Shown: positions 1 to 6,868, numbered from the stretch's first letter. The stretch: DNA of 7,631 bases from Ktedonobacterales bacterium (GCA_025928125.1 JAICKD010000132.1:1-7631); one strand, 5' to 3'. Numbers and translations: made by a program. Notes: generated by a model from the sequence alone, not told the origin.

Positions 1-1513
1 CCGCCTCCCTCGCCGTCCGCAGGATAGTGACGAGCGCGCCACGTATCCGACGGATGTCGTTTCGATCCTCGAAGGGAGTTCGCGTTGGCGGCGGATTGCG
101 CACGGCAACGGCGTCATCGGGGAACAGACCGCGATCAATCGTCTCCAACGGTATGGCGGGCGAGGTATCGTCGCCTGTGTCAGCCTCAGCGATGCGGTAG
201 GGATTCGCCAGAATCTCGCCATCGCTGCATGATGAGAGCGCTATCTTCGCCCGTTCAGATGGCTCATACCAGCGGCGCGCCTGATCGGGTGTGAGATCGA
301 ACCGCGCAAGCAGGTAGAGGAGATTGCGGCGCTCCACTGAGAGGTTGGCCCATACCGGACGTAGCGGTGCGAGATATGGCTCATACGAGGGCGACGGAGC
401 TGGCTGCGTCCCGCGCAAGATGGCATCTACGATGGGCCAGGGATCACTGTCTGGACGCATCTGGCCAGCACGCATCAGATCCACGATCAGGGACGTTCCA
501 ATGCGAAGCCCGAGCGCCTCCAAAGCGGAGCCGACGCCGGGGAATTCGCCGCGATCCCGCCAGGTGGCGGCAATCTGGTCGTTGACCCACTGCTCCCGCA
601 GATCCCATGGCCCACGCGCGATGCCATGTGTACGAATCATGCGCACCGCATCCAGACAGCGCATCAATACCGAGAGTGCGACATCGGATGTCGCCAACTC
701 TGACGAATACTGGAATGACGGGATATGCGCCCGGTCAACCGTGATGGCGATTGCTTCGAGCAACTCCCGCCGCCGCATGTCTTCGTCGGCATCCCCGGTC
801 GGCGCGAGATAGTCATGGTAGGGAAGAAGAAATCCGTCGCTGCCGTCAGGCCGAATCGTATGGTGTATCTTGCGATCCCAGAAGGGATAGGTTATTGCGC
901 TGTCGCTCTCGTAATAGCCCTGCGATCCAATCGCCTGGATACGCCCAACCCCGACGACGAGCCGCGAGAGGCTTTCTCCGAGCGGCTGACCCTCTTTGCA
1001 ATAGAAAAAGACAAGTGACCGTTCAGGCGTGAGTTGTCCAAAAAACCGGGAGCCAAGCGCTTCCTGGCGCGTGGAGCTAACTACCCATGATGAGGGAAAC
1101 CCTTGTATCTCGTCGGCAGGCAATGGCTCTGGCAGCGACTCATCAATTCGCCGCTGACTCTCGCGCAGCATCCAACGAAAGGGAACCGCAAGAGCGGTAT
1201 ACGGCTCCATGCGAATGCTCGTATGGCGCAGCTTTCCACGTAACGCGGGTACTGCATTCTGAAACGTGGGAGCGAAGGAACGTATCCACTCGTTGTCACT
1301 CATGAAGCCACCGGACTCGGCCATACACGGTGGCGTCTCACCACCCTTGAGGCTGCGCCACGTGCGTCCCGCCAGCCGATCCTCTTTCGCGTCATCGCGA
1401 TCCTTCCGAATACGCTCTAGCGCCAGACAATAGCCGTTGAGTGAGGGCGCGGCGCATATCCGACCATTCCATCTGTTGTCATGCCATGCCACACGGATCG
1501 TCAGATGCTGCAC
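1..1513 (-). CDS. N-terminal part of a large protein, probable RecD/SF1-like AAA ATPase or helicase (3' end outside window)
   Basis: An uninterrupted minus-strand frame of 504 codons starts at GTG 1513 and leaves the window at base 1. An in-frame TGA at 1541-1543 lies upstream, and a GGAAGGGA ribosome-binding site at 1523-1530 sits 9 nt before the GTG, so this start is well bounded. The N-terminus carries a WHDNRWNG motif (residues 10-17) and cysteines at 20, 29, 63 and 172. Further on are FFYCKEG (around 169-175), YPFWDR (210-214) and LLPYHDYL (229-236). No Walker A is visible; any ATPase motifs would lie beyond the left edge. From memory, this arrangement resembles the long N-terminal region of large bacterial AAA/RecD-like helicase proteins, but I could not search for it. 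The reading frame is secure; the function is inferred. It is transcribed divergently from the kinase cassette and need not belong to it. A DNA repair or defence role is possible but not shown by this part. Confidence 0.72.
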   Translation of the reverse strand, partial: MQHLTIRVAWHDNRWNGRICAAPSLNGYCLALERIRKDRDDAKEDRLAGRTWRSLKGGETPPCMAESGGFMSDNEWIRSFAPTFQNAVPALRGKLRHTSIRMEPYTALAVPFRWMLRESQRRIDESLPEPLPADEIQGFPSSWVVSSTRQEALGSRFFGQLTPERSLVFFYCKEGQPLGESLSRLVVGVGRIQAIGSQGYYESDSAITYPFWDRKIHHTIRPDGSDGFLLPYHDYLAPTGDADEDMRRRELLEAIAITVDRAHIPSFQYSSELATSDVALSVLMRCLDAVRMIRTHGIARGPWDLREQWVNDQIAATWRDRGEFPGVGSALEALGLRIGTSLIVDLMRAGQMRPDSDPWPIVDAILRGTQPAPSPSYEPYLAPLRPVWANLSVERRNLLYLLARFDLTPDQARRWYEPSERAKIALSSCSDGEILANPYRIAEADTGDDTSPAIPLETIDRGLFPDDAVAVRNPPPTRTPFEDRNDIRRIRGALVTILRTAREA

Positions 1514-1601
1514 GGTCGCGCATCCCTTCCCAACTTTTTCTCATACCCAGACGCGAGCTCCATCAGTCCGCGCATCGGAACGCACCGATCAGGCAGCGCT
1601 C

Positions 1602-1607
1602 AGTATA
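1602..1607 (-). promoter_or_regulatory. Candidate extended -10 box for the leftward gene
   Basis: On the minus strand this reads TATACT preceded by TGC, matching the extended -10 pattern TGnTATAAT at five of six hexamer positions. It lies 88 nt upstream of the GTG start at 1513. The -35 region is poor (nothing near TTGACA at 16-18 bp), as expected if an extended -10 drives it. Position and orientation fit transcription of the leftward partial gene. This is a sequence match only. Confidence 0.35.
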
Positions 1608-1695
1608 GCACGGACTCAGGTCGCCTGGCTCCCCTGATTTCATCGTCTTCGCCCTAATTGACTTCGGCAGTTTCAGTACGTTTCGCCATCTGCCC

Positions 1696-1733
1696 GCAAC
1701 ATTATTGACACGGATGCCACAATACATGCATAT
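1696..1733 (+). promoter_or_regulatory. Control region of the first kinase: GCAACATT-N12-GCCACAA motif overlapping a candidate promoter
   Basis: GCAACATT (1696-1703) and GCCACAA (1716-1722) are separated by 12 bp, and the same two blocks with the same spacing recur at 6768-6794 before the sigma-like gene. The blocks resemble direct repeats (GCAACA/GCCACA) placed 20 bp apart. A perfect TTGACA (1705-1710) sits between them, with a weak GCATAT or CATATC -10 at 17-18 bp spacing. Either the blocks are an operator around a housekeeping-type promoter, or they are themselves promoter elements for an alternative sigma factor. The first block begins 91 bp before the kinase ATG. Confidence 0.5.
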
Positions 1734-1772
1734 CGCATTTATACAACGTCGCTAGACCGCAACGCCCCCCAT

Positions 1773-1778
1773 GAGGAG
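1773..1778 (+). promoter_or_regulatory. Ribosome-binding site deciding the start of the first kinase
   Basis: GAGGAG ends 8 nt before ATG 1787. Two other in-frame start codons, GTG 1778 and ATG 1781, overlap or nearly touch this site and would have unusable spacing, so 1787 is preferred. The surrounding ten bases (1771-1780) are identical to those before the sigma-like gene (6861-6870). Confidence 0.65.
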
Positions 1779-1786
1779 TGATGGTC

Positions 1787-3421
1787 ATGAGTGGATCACA
1801 ACCCCAGCGCCTGACCGACTTCACCTTCGTCGATATGACTGTCGCTGAGATGGGTGCGGGCGGCTTTGGTCTCGTCTATATGGGTCCTGACCGACTCCAC
1901 GATGATCTATGGCTTGCGCTCAAGACGCTTCGCCCTGAGTTGCTGGCGCTCCGCCCCCAGGTGCGCGATCTCTTCCTCTCTGAATGCCTCATCTGGGTTG
2001 GCTTCTGGCCCCACGCCAACCTGCTCACCGCTCAGAGCGCCACCCTGATGGATGGGCGGATCTACCTTGTCCTCGACTATGCCCAGCATGGCAGTCTGCG
2101 CGACCTCTTGGCACTCAACCAACCTCTCCGCGTACGGCTGCGTTGGGCGCAGCACGTCGCCGCTGGGCTCCTCGCGCTGCATACGCCTGATCCCGAATTT
2201 CTTCGCCCGCAGCCGCTCGTACACCGTGACCTCAAACCGGAGAACGTTCTGGTGGATGCATCCGGCTATGCCAAGATCACCGACTTTGGACTAGCCGCAG
2301 CTATCGGGGGAGCCCTGGCTCAGACGTCCGACGCACCCAACGCGCTGGCAGACTTTGCTTTGGTCGCCCAGTTGGCGACCCAGCAGACCAGCATGCGTAG
2401 ATATCGCGCAACACGTATTACTCACTTCACGACTCGCTCCACGAGGGATCCAGCACTGGGCTTAGGCGGAGTCGGCACCATCGCCTATATGCCTCCTGAG
2501 CAATGGGATACCAACGGGAACGTGGGCGCTCCTGCCGATCTCTATGCCTTTGGCCTCATCCTCTCCGAACTCCTGGCCGGACGCCACGGATTGGCTGATT
2601 TGGAGGCTGAGCTGGACGACGAGGGCTGGTACCAACTCCATCTGAACAGAACACCGCGTCCCCTCAGGAGTGGTCCGGCTGAAGGCGCGAGTCGTCTTCC
2701 CGCTGAGGTGGAGCAGCTCTATTATGCGCTCTTAGCCAAACGTCCGGAGGATCGTCCCACAGCGGGAGAGGCGCTGGCCGTGTTGCGGCAAGCAGCAACA
2801 CACGTGGGCGAGGAGCCCTACATACCTCCAGATATATGGCCTCGCACCGACGAGCATCGCATGATGCAGTGGCATAACTGGGCAAATACCTTCGCCAGAT
2901 TCGACCTCTCCAAGGAGGCATTGACTTGCAACGAGCGGGCGCTCGCCATCGATCCCAACAATGTCATTGTCCTCAACTCCCGCAGCAACATTGTCGCAAG
3001 CGCTGGCCGGAAAGCAGAGGAGCGAGGACAGACGGACCAGGGGAAGCGGCTGTTGGAGGAGGCGCTCAGGTGGAACGAGCGGACGCTGGGCGCCGCAACC
3101 ACAGACGGCGAACGTACCCTGGCGCAGAGTATGAGGGCATTGCGACTGGCTGAACTGCGCCGCTATGCCGAGGCGGAGGATGCTTATGCAACTGTGCTCG
3201 CGCTTGACCCGAATAATGGGTCTGCCTGGCGCAATCGAACGCTCGACAGCGTGCGCTGGGCGCGCGCTGAAGCGCAGGCTGGCCAGCGGTCGGAAGCTGT
3301 GCGCCTCTATAGGCTGGCAGACGGCTATATTCGTCAGGCGTTGCGCTTGAGTCCCAATGATGCACGCAACATCGAGTTGCGCGACATCATCCAACACGAG
3401 CGCGCGCAACTCGAGAGCTAG
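1787..3421 (+). CDS. Soluble serine/threonine protein kinase with C-terminal TPR region
   Basis: A 544-residue Hanks-type kinase that should transfer phosphate from ATP to Ser/Thr on partner proteins. All core elements are present: glycine loop GAGGFG (23-28), ATP-binding Lys46 in ALKTL, helix-C Glu66, catalytic HRDLKPEN (146-153), DFG (166-168), PPE in place of APE (236-238), and DLYAFG (251-256). The segment from DFG to PPE spans about 70 residues, far longer than usual and 23 longer than in the second kinase. After a linker containing PRTDEH, the C-terminal part (about 360-540) has helical pairs of TPR type, clearest around NWANTFARFDLSKEAL and around RRYAEAEDAYATVLALDPNN. TPRs normally bind proteins. 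No membrane segment or signal peptide is seen, so it should act in the cytosol. It heads the plus-strand cassette. Active-kinase status is well supported; substrates are unknown, with the neighbouring FHA and Clp_N proteins as obvious candidates. Confidence 0.95.
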   Translation: MSGSQPQRLTDFTFVDMTVAEMGAGGFGLVYMGPDRLHDDLWLALKTLRPELLALRPQVRDLFLSECLIWVGFWPHANLLTAQSATLMDGRIYLVLDYAQHGSLRDLLALNQPLRVRLRWAQHVAAGLLALHTPDPEFLRPQPLVHRDLKPENVLVDASGYAKITDFGLAAAIGGALAQTSDAPNALADFALVAQLATQQTSMRRYRATRITHFTTRSTRDPALGLGGVGTIAYMPPEQWDTNGNVGAPADLYAFGLILSELLAGRHGLADLEAELDDEGWYQLHLNRTPRPLRSGPAEGASRLPAEVEQLYYALLAKRPEDRPTAGEALAVLRQAATHVGEEPYIPPDIWPRTDEHRMMQWHNWANTFARFDLSKEALTCNERALAIDPNNVIVLNSRSNIVASAGRKAEERGQTDQGKRLLEEALRWNERTLGAATTDGERTLAQSMRALRLAELRRYAEAEDAYATVLALDPNNGSAWRNRTLDSVRWARAEAQAGQRSEAVRLYRLADGYIRQALRLSPNDARNIELRDIIQHERAQLES

Positions 3422-3439
3422 TCCAAGACGTTGCTTATT

Positions 3440-3464
3440 GAAAACACAGCGCCTGACAGTTTTC
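3440..3464. repeat. Short imperfect inverted repeat between kinase and Clp_N genes
   Basis: GAAAAC (3440-3445) and GTTTTC (3459-3464) are perfect inverted arms, with an inner CAG/CTG pair around a CGC loop. No run of T follows, so it is not an intrinsic terminator. It could be a weak operator or RNA hairpin modulating expression between the two genes, or chance. The rest of the 109-bp gap shows only the ribosome-binding site before 3531. Confidence 0.25.
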
Positions 3465-3514
3465 CTGCCAGAGCGCGAGTCGTCGTCCGAGGCAATAGTA
3501 AGCCACCCATACGA

Positions 3515-3522
3515 GCGAGGAG
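3515..3522 (+). promoter_or_regulatory. Ribosome-binding site deciding the start of the Clp_N gene
   Basis: GCGAGGAG ends 8 nt before ATG 3531. The same frame is open back to 3357 inside the kinase gene, but that extension is Ser/Arg-rich, lacks domain character and has no such site, so ATG 3531 is taken as the start. Confidence 0.65.
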
Positions 3523-3530
3523 CAATCGCG

Positions 3531-4502
3531 ATGATCCCGATTCCACTCCCAGTCCCGGCGCAACTCTGGCCGTTGTTCGCCCAGGCCGTTACCTCGGTGG
3601 CGCAGCATGTCGGCGGGCCAGCCCTGAAAGAAAAGCTGCGCGCCATCCTGCAGCAGAATAAGCTCGAGCGCGAGGTAAACACCGCAATGGCGCGGGCGTA
3701 TCGCAATTTCGAGCGTTCGCTTCCCGATGCTGACCTGCTCAGCGCCCTCATTGCCAGCGGCCAGACGCTCCAGCAGCCACACGTCTGCCAGCTGCTGGCC
3801 GAGGTAGCCGCGACTCCCCTCTATGAAGAGGCGCAGGTGCAGCAACTCGCACATGAATTTTCAAAGGCGGCGCCCGCGGTGGCGCATGAGCGCTGGCTGG
3901 CGGCGGCCAAGCTGCTCGTGAGCAGCATGCAGGCCGAAATGGCGCGGATACACGAATTGCAGCCGGCCCTGATGATGCTCTACAACCGCAAGCTGACTCA
4001 GGCCATCGCCGACCAGATGCCACTGCCGCCCTTTACGGCTGGCCTCCAGGCATCACTGGAAGCGGCGGCGCGGCGCATCGCCGTCGAATTACAGCATGGC
4101 TACGTCACATCGGCGCATCTCCTGTATGCCCTCACCACGCTCTCCGGCGGGGTCGCGCAGCGCGTGCTGGCGCACTACGGCATGACGGAGACCGCAACGA
4201 GGCAGGCGCTCGACGAGATCATCGCGAAGTATGACGGCGTCGTCGACGATCCGCTGACCAGGAAAGCCGAGATGACTTTCCTCGACGCTCAGCGCCTCGC
4301 CCGCAGCCGTATGGCTACCGCCACCCGTAGCGAGCACATGCTGCTGGCGATCCTCGAGGGACGTAGCGACTCGGTGATGGCGCTCTTCGACCGGATTGGC
4401 ATTCCCCCCGCTCGCGTCTACGACCAGGTGCTCAAGTCCATCCAGGTAGAATCGGCGCTCCAAAGCTTCTCGCGTCTCGGCGAACATCCGCCACGGACCT
4501 GA
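3531..4502 (+). CDS. Stand-alone Clp N-domain protein with helical N-terminal half
   Basis: A 323-residue protein with two halves. Residues about 172-232 and 246-305 look like the paired Clp repeats of the ClpA/ClpB/ClpC N-terminal domain: each has an A-x-x-x-A helix, then T/S-x-x-HLL or EHMLLAIL, then a small residue and an alanine-rich helix ending near an LDEI or VLKSI segment. In Clp unfoldases this domain binds substrates and adaptors. No Walker motifs follow, so the protein has no ATPase of its own and is more likely an adaptor or sensor. Residues 1-165 are mostly alpha-helical, with a stretch (about 54-160, starting ARAYRNFERSLPD) that loosely resembles helical regions preceding NTPases in STAND-type proteins; that likeness is weak. 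It lies 109 bp after the first kinase and 88 bp before the FHA gene in the same direction, so a shared transcript is likely. The Clp_N call is reasonably firm; partner and function are inferred. Confidence 0.82.
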   Translation: MIPIPLPVPAQLWPLFAQAVTSVAQHVGGPALKEKLRAILQQNKLEREVNTAMARAYRNFERSLPDADLLSALIASGQTLQQPHVCQLLAEVAATPLYEEAQVQQLAHEFSKAAPAVAHERWLAAAKLLVSSMQAEMARIHELQPALMMLYNRKLTQAIADQMPLPPFTAGLQASLEAAARRIAVELQHGYVTSAHLLYALTTLSGGVAQRVLAHYGMTETATRQALDEIIAKYDGVVDDPLTRKAEMTFLDAQRLARSRMATATRSEHMLLAILEGRSDSVMALFDRIGIPPARVYDQVLKSIQVESALQSFSRLGEHPPRT

Positions 4503-4543
4503 GTTGTATCACGCCGAATGCATCAGCTCAAGAGGGCGACGTT

Positions 4544-4550
4544 GCCACAA
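4544..4550 (+). promoter_or_regulatory. Lone GCCACAA block before the FHA gene
   Basis: This matches the second half of the two-block motif found before the first kinase and the sigma-like gene, including a T immediately before it (TGCCACAA). The first block (GCAACATT) is absent at the expected position 20 bp upstream. A 7-mer can easily occur by chance; it is recorded because it falls in an intergenic gap of the same cassette, 40 nt before the FHA start. Confidence 0.2.
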
Positions 4551-4581
4551 ACACGTTGATGAAATGATGGTGAGACGATGC

Positions 4582-4587
4582 GGAGGA
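4582..4587 (+). promoter_or_regulatory. Ribosome-binding site deciding the start of the FHA gene
   Basis: GGAGGA lies just upstream of ATG 4591 (3 nt after the A, 4 nt after the GGAGG core). It is the best site among the in-frame candidates TTG 4504, ATG 4564, ATG 4591 and ATG 4618. The spacing is slightly short, so ATG 4618 remains possible. Confidence 0.5.
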
Positions 4588-4590
4588 CAT

Positions 4591-5118
4591 ATGGCCAAGC
4601 GAGAGCCGGGCGAAGACATGAACGAGAACGAAAATGAGAACGAGCGGACTCTGATGATGCCCGCGGTCGAGGCTCCAGCCGAGACGGCAGGCGCCGACGA
4701 CCACACGGCGGAATCAACGGATGATGGCGCGCCCGACGAGACGGCGGAACTGGCGGGCGCCGAAGCCTTTGAGCAGGCGCCAGTGGTCGCCGTCGTCGAG
4801 CTGAGCGGCCCTGGCGATGGGAATGTCTCTCTCATCGTCGGTGGCGTCGGCGAGATCGGGCGGCTAGCGCCCGAACTGAGCGTCCGGCTGCCCCACGATC
4901 AATGGGTCTCCCGCGTCCATGCCCGCGTCAGCTTTCGGCGGGGTGCCTGGATTCTTGAAGACCTCAACAGCAGCAATGGCTCCTGGATCGAGAATGGACG
5001 CACCCGCGTCCGCCAGCCCATCACTATCGCGCTCGGCCAGGTATTCCGCGTCGGCCACACCGATCTCATGCTCACGGACGATCCCGACATCGTCCTCAGC
5101 CACGACGACTCGATCTAG
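4591..5118 (+). CDS. Small FHA-domain phosphothreonine-binding protein with acidic N-terminal tail
   Basis: A 175-residue protein. The C-terminal half (about 66-162) is a forkhead-associated domain with its diagnostic residues: GR (90-91), SRVHA (107-111) and NSSNG (126-130), followed by a strand ending DLMLTDD. FHA domains bind phosphothreonine peptides, here presumably made by the flanking kinases. The first 62 residues are acidic and low-complexity, with an NENENENE run (11-18) and several threonines, including Thr20 in ERTLMMP. This tail-plus-FHA layout recalls GarA/OdhI-type regulators, in which a kinase phosphorylates a threonine in the tail that then docks in the protein's own FHA domain. 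Whether that happens here is inference. No membrane segment or enzyme domain is present. It lies between the Clp_N gene and the second kinase (56-bp gap), which supports co-function. FHA identity is strong; start choice is moderate. Confidence 0.92.
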   Translation: MAKREPGEDMNENENENERTLMMPAVEAPAETAGADDHTAESTDDGAPDETAELAGAEAFEQAPVVAVVELSGPGDGNVSLIVGGVGEIGRLAPELSVRLPHDQWVSRVHARVSFRRGAWILEDLNSSNGSWIENGRTRVRQPITIALGQVFRVGHTDLMLTDDPDIVLSHDDSI

Positions 5119-5174
5119 CCAGCCTCGCCTGGACCGTACGCCGTCACCGCCACTCAACGAAAGAGATGAAGGCA

Positions 5175-6740
5175 ATGCGCGAACCTTCTTCACTGCGCCT
5201 GACCGACTTCACCTTCGTGGACGTGACCGTCGAGCAGATGGGCGCGGGCGGCTTCGGGCTCGTCTTCATGGGACCCAATCGCCTCACCGGGGGTGAGTGG
5301 CGCGCCCTCAAAACGTTACGCCCCGAACTGCTCGCGCTCCGCCCCCAGTTGCGCGATCTCTTCCTCTCTGAATGCCTTACCTGGGTCGGCCTCTGGCCCC
5401 ATGCCAATCTGCTCACTGCCCAGGCTGCCACCGAGATCGATGGCCACCTCTTCATCGAGCTCGACTATGCCGAACATGGCAGCCTGCGCGACCTACTCAC
5501 TTTCGATCAACCCTTCGCGTCGCGCTTCCGCTGGGCGCAGCACATTGCCGCCGGTCTCCTCGCATTACACACCCCCGATCCCGAGTTCCTACGGCCCTCC
5601 CCACTCGTCCACCGCGACCTCAAGCCAGAGAACGTCCTGGTGAATAAGTCCGGCTACGCCATGATCACCGACTTTGGCCTGGCCGCCGCTATCGGTGAGG
5701 CAATCCGTGCTACCGGTGCTCACTCCCGCGATCTGGATGATGTCGGAGCCACCCGCTCCACCCGCGCTGGAGTAACCAGACTCGGTGGCGCAGGCACTAT
5801 CGCCTACATGCCCCCCGAACAGTGGGACGTAGACGGCGACGTTGGCCCCGCAGCCGATCTCTACGCCTTTGGCCTCATCCTCTCGGAGTTGCTCGCCGGA
5901 CGCCATGGGCTGGCTGACCTGGAAGCCGAACTAGACGAGGAGGGCTGGTATCAGCTCCATCTGAACGGAACTCCGCGTCCCCTGCGAAGCGGCCCGACTG
6001 AGGACGCGAGTCGTCTGCCCGTTGAGGTCGAGCAACTCTATCGCGCGCTCGTAGCCAAACGCCCCAAGGATCGTCCGTCCGCCGAGGAGGCGCTCTCCAT
6101 CTTACAGCAGGCGGCGGCGCAATTGGGCGAGGAACCCTACAAACCACCCGACATCTACCCCCGCACTGACGAGCATCGCAGAATGAAGTGGAGCAACTGG
6201 GCGATTACCTGTGCTCATTTTGATCTCTTCAAGGAGGCGCTGGAGCGGAATGAGCGTGCGCTCACTCTCGATCCGCACAAGTTTGATTTGCTCCACGCGC
6301 GAGGTAGCATGCTGGGGACACTAGCACTGCGATCACGGGGGGCAGGACGATATGAGGAAGGCAGACAGCTACTGAACGAGGCGCTGGGCTGGTACGACCG
6401 GGCATTGGATGCGGCCACGACCGACATCGAGCGGGGAAGTGTACAGGGAATGAGGGCTCTGCAGTTAAGCCATCTGGATTACTATGCTGAGGCAGAGTCC
6501 GCTTTTGCTCTATCGCTGGCGGCTCGCCCCGACGATGGAAACTCCTGGTTCAACCGAGCTATCAACGCAGTCCGACATGCGCGCGCCGAGGCAGATGCCG
6601 GACGGCAGGCAGAGGCGCCACAGTTGCTGGAACTGGCCGAAGAGTATATCGATATAGCCGCGCATCTGGGTCTTGCTAGTCCGCAGGTGGCACAGTTGCT
6701 CGGTGCCATCCAACAACTGCGCGCACGGTTGGGTGGATGA
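5175..6740 (+). CDS. Second soluble serine/threonine kinase with C-terminal TPR region (paralogue of the first)
   Basis: A 521-residue paralogue of the kinase at 1787. Over residues 8-97 I count 69 of 90 identical positions by hand; similarity falls in the TPR part. Catalytic elements are complete: GAGGFG (23-28), Lys46, Glu66, HRDLKPEN (146-153), DFG (166-168), PPE (213-215) and DLYAFG (228-233). The DFG-to-PPE segment is about 49 residues, long but 23 shorter than in the first kinase. The same PRTDEH linker leads to TPR-like helices (about 337-520), clearest around NWAITCAHFDLFKEALERNERAL split over two helices. No membrane segment is seen. ATG 5175 is chosen over ATG 5166 because AAAGAG (5160-5165) is 9 nt from 5175 but abuts 5166, and because it matches the N-terminal length of the first kinase. 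It probably arose by duplication; the divergent TPRs suggest different partners. Confidence 0.95.
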   Translation: MREPSSLRLTDFTFVDVTVEQMGAGGFGLVFMGPNRLTGGEWRALKTLRPELLALRPQLRDLFLSECLTWVGLWPHANLLTAQAATEIDGHLFIELDYAEHGSLRDLLTFDQPFASRFRWAQHIAAGLLALHTPDPEFLRPSPLVHRDLKPENVLVNKSGYAMITDFGLAAAIGEAIRATGAHSRDLDDVGATRSTRAGVTRLGGAGTIAYMPPEQWDVDGDVGPAADLYAFGLILSELLAGRHGLADLEAELDEEGWYQLHLNGTPRPLRSGPTEDASRLPVEVEQLYRALVAKRPKDRPSAEEALSILQQAAAQLGEEPYKPPDIYPRTDEHRRMKWSNWAITCAHFDLFKEALERNERALTLDPHKFDLLHARGSMLGTLALRSRGAGRYEEGRQLLNEALGWYDRALDAATTDIERGSVQGMRALQLSHLDYYAEAESAFALSLAARPDDGNSWFNRAINAVRHARAEADAGRQAEAPQLLELAEEYIDIAAHLGLASPQVAQLLGAIQQLRARLGG

Positions 6741-6767
6741 ACTCAAACCTGTGTCACGAAGATGGCG

Positions 6768-6805
6768 GCAACATTTTTTGTTCCGCTGCCACAACTACCT
6801 ATAAG
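6768..6805 (+). promoter_or_regulatory. Control region of the sigma-like gene: second copy of GCAACATT-N12-GCCACAA with candidate promoter
   Basis: GCAACATT (6768-6775) and GCCACAA (6788-6794) repeat the arrangement before the first kinase with exactly 12 bp between. The intervening bases differ, so the conserved blocks stand out. A TATAAG -10-like hexamer (6800-6805) lies at the offset where the first copy has its weak -10, with a poor -35 (TTTGTT or TTGTTC, 6777-6783). The motif starts 108 bp before ATG 6876, indicating that the sigma-like gene may have its own promoter and share a regulator with the kinase gene. Confidence 0.5.
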
Positions 6806-6862
6806 CCTGCGTCGAGATGCGAAGACATCGCCAGGCGACACGTGTGTAATAACCGAGTGTAT

Positions 6863-6868
6863 GAGGAG
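6863..6868 (+). promoter_or_regulatory. Ribosome-binding site of the sigma-like gene
   Basis: GAGGAG ends 7 nt before ATG 6876. It lies in the 10-bp block ATGAGGAGTG (6861-6870), identical to the block before the first kinase. Confidence 0.65.

Noticed and set aside
324..812. Plus-strand open frame of 162 codons
   Set aside because: It is antisense to the 504-codon minus-strand frame, is Ser/Arg-rich without domain motifs, and lacks a convincing ribosome-binding site.
3438..3466. Promoter between kinase and Clp_N genes (TTGAAA as -35)
   Set aside because: The hexamer at 17 bp spacing is TTTCCT, too poor a -10 to support a call.
3357..3530. N-terminal extension of the Clp_N protein
   Set aside because: It overlaps the end of the kinase gene, reads as low-complexity Ser/Arg sequence, and a strong GAGGAG site sits 8 nt before ATG 3531.
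2732..3751. Minus-strand open frame of 339 codons
   Set aside because: It lies opposite the kinase TPR region and the Clp_N start, both with clear protein signal on the plus strand; its translation is Cys/Arg/Ser-rich and shows no recognisable domain. A GC-rich shadow.
4504..4590. TTG start giving a longer FHA protein
   Set aside because: No ribosome-binding site precedes TTG 4504, the added residues are Cys/His/Arg-rich unlike the acidic tail, and GGAGGA precedes ATG 4591.
6764..6787. Possible terminator hairpin after the second kinase
   Set aside because: GGCGG-C-AACA can pair with TGTT-CCGCT around a T-rich loop with a bulge, but the T run is in the loop and none follows the stem. It also overlaps the conserved GCAACATT block, and the first copy of that block does not form the same hairpin.
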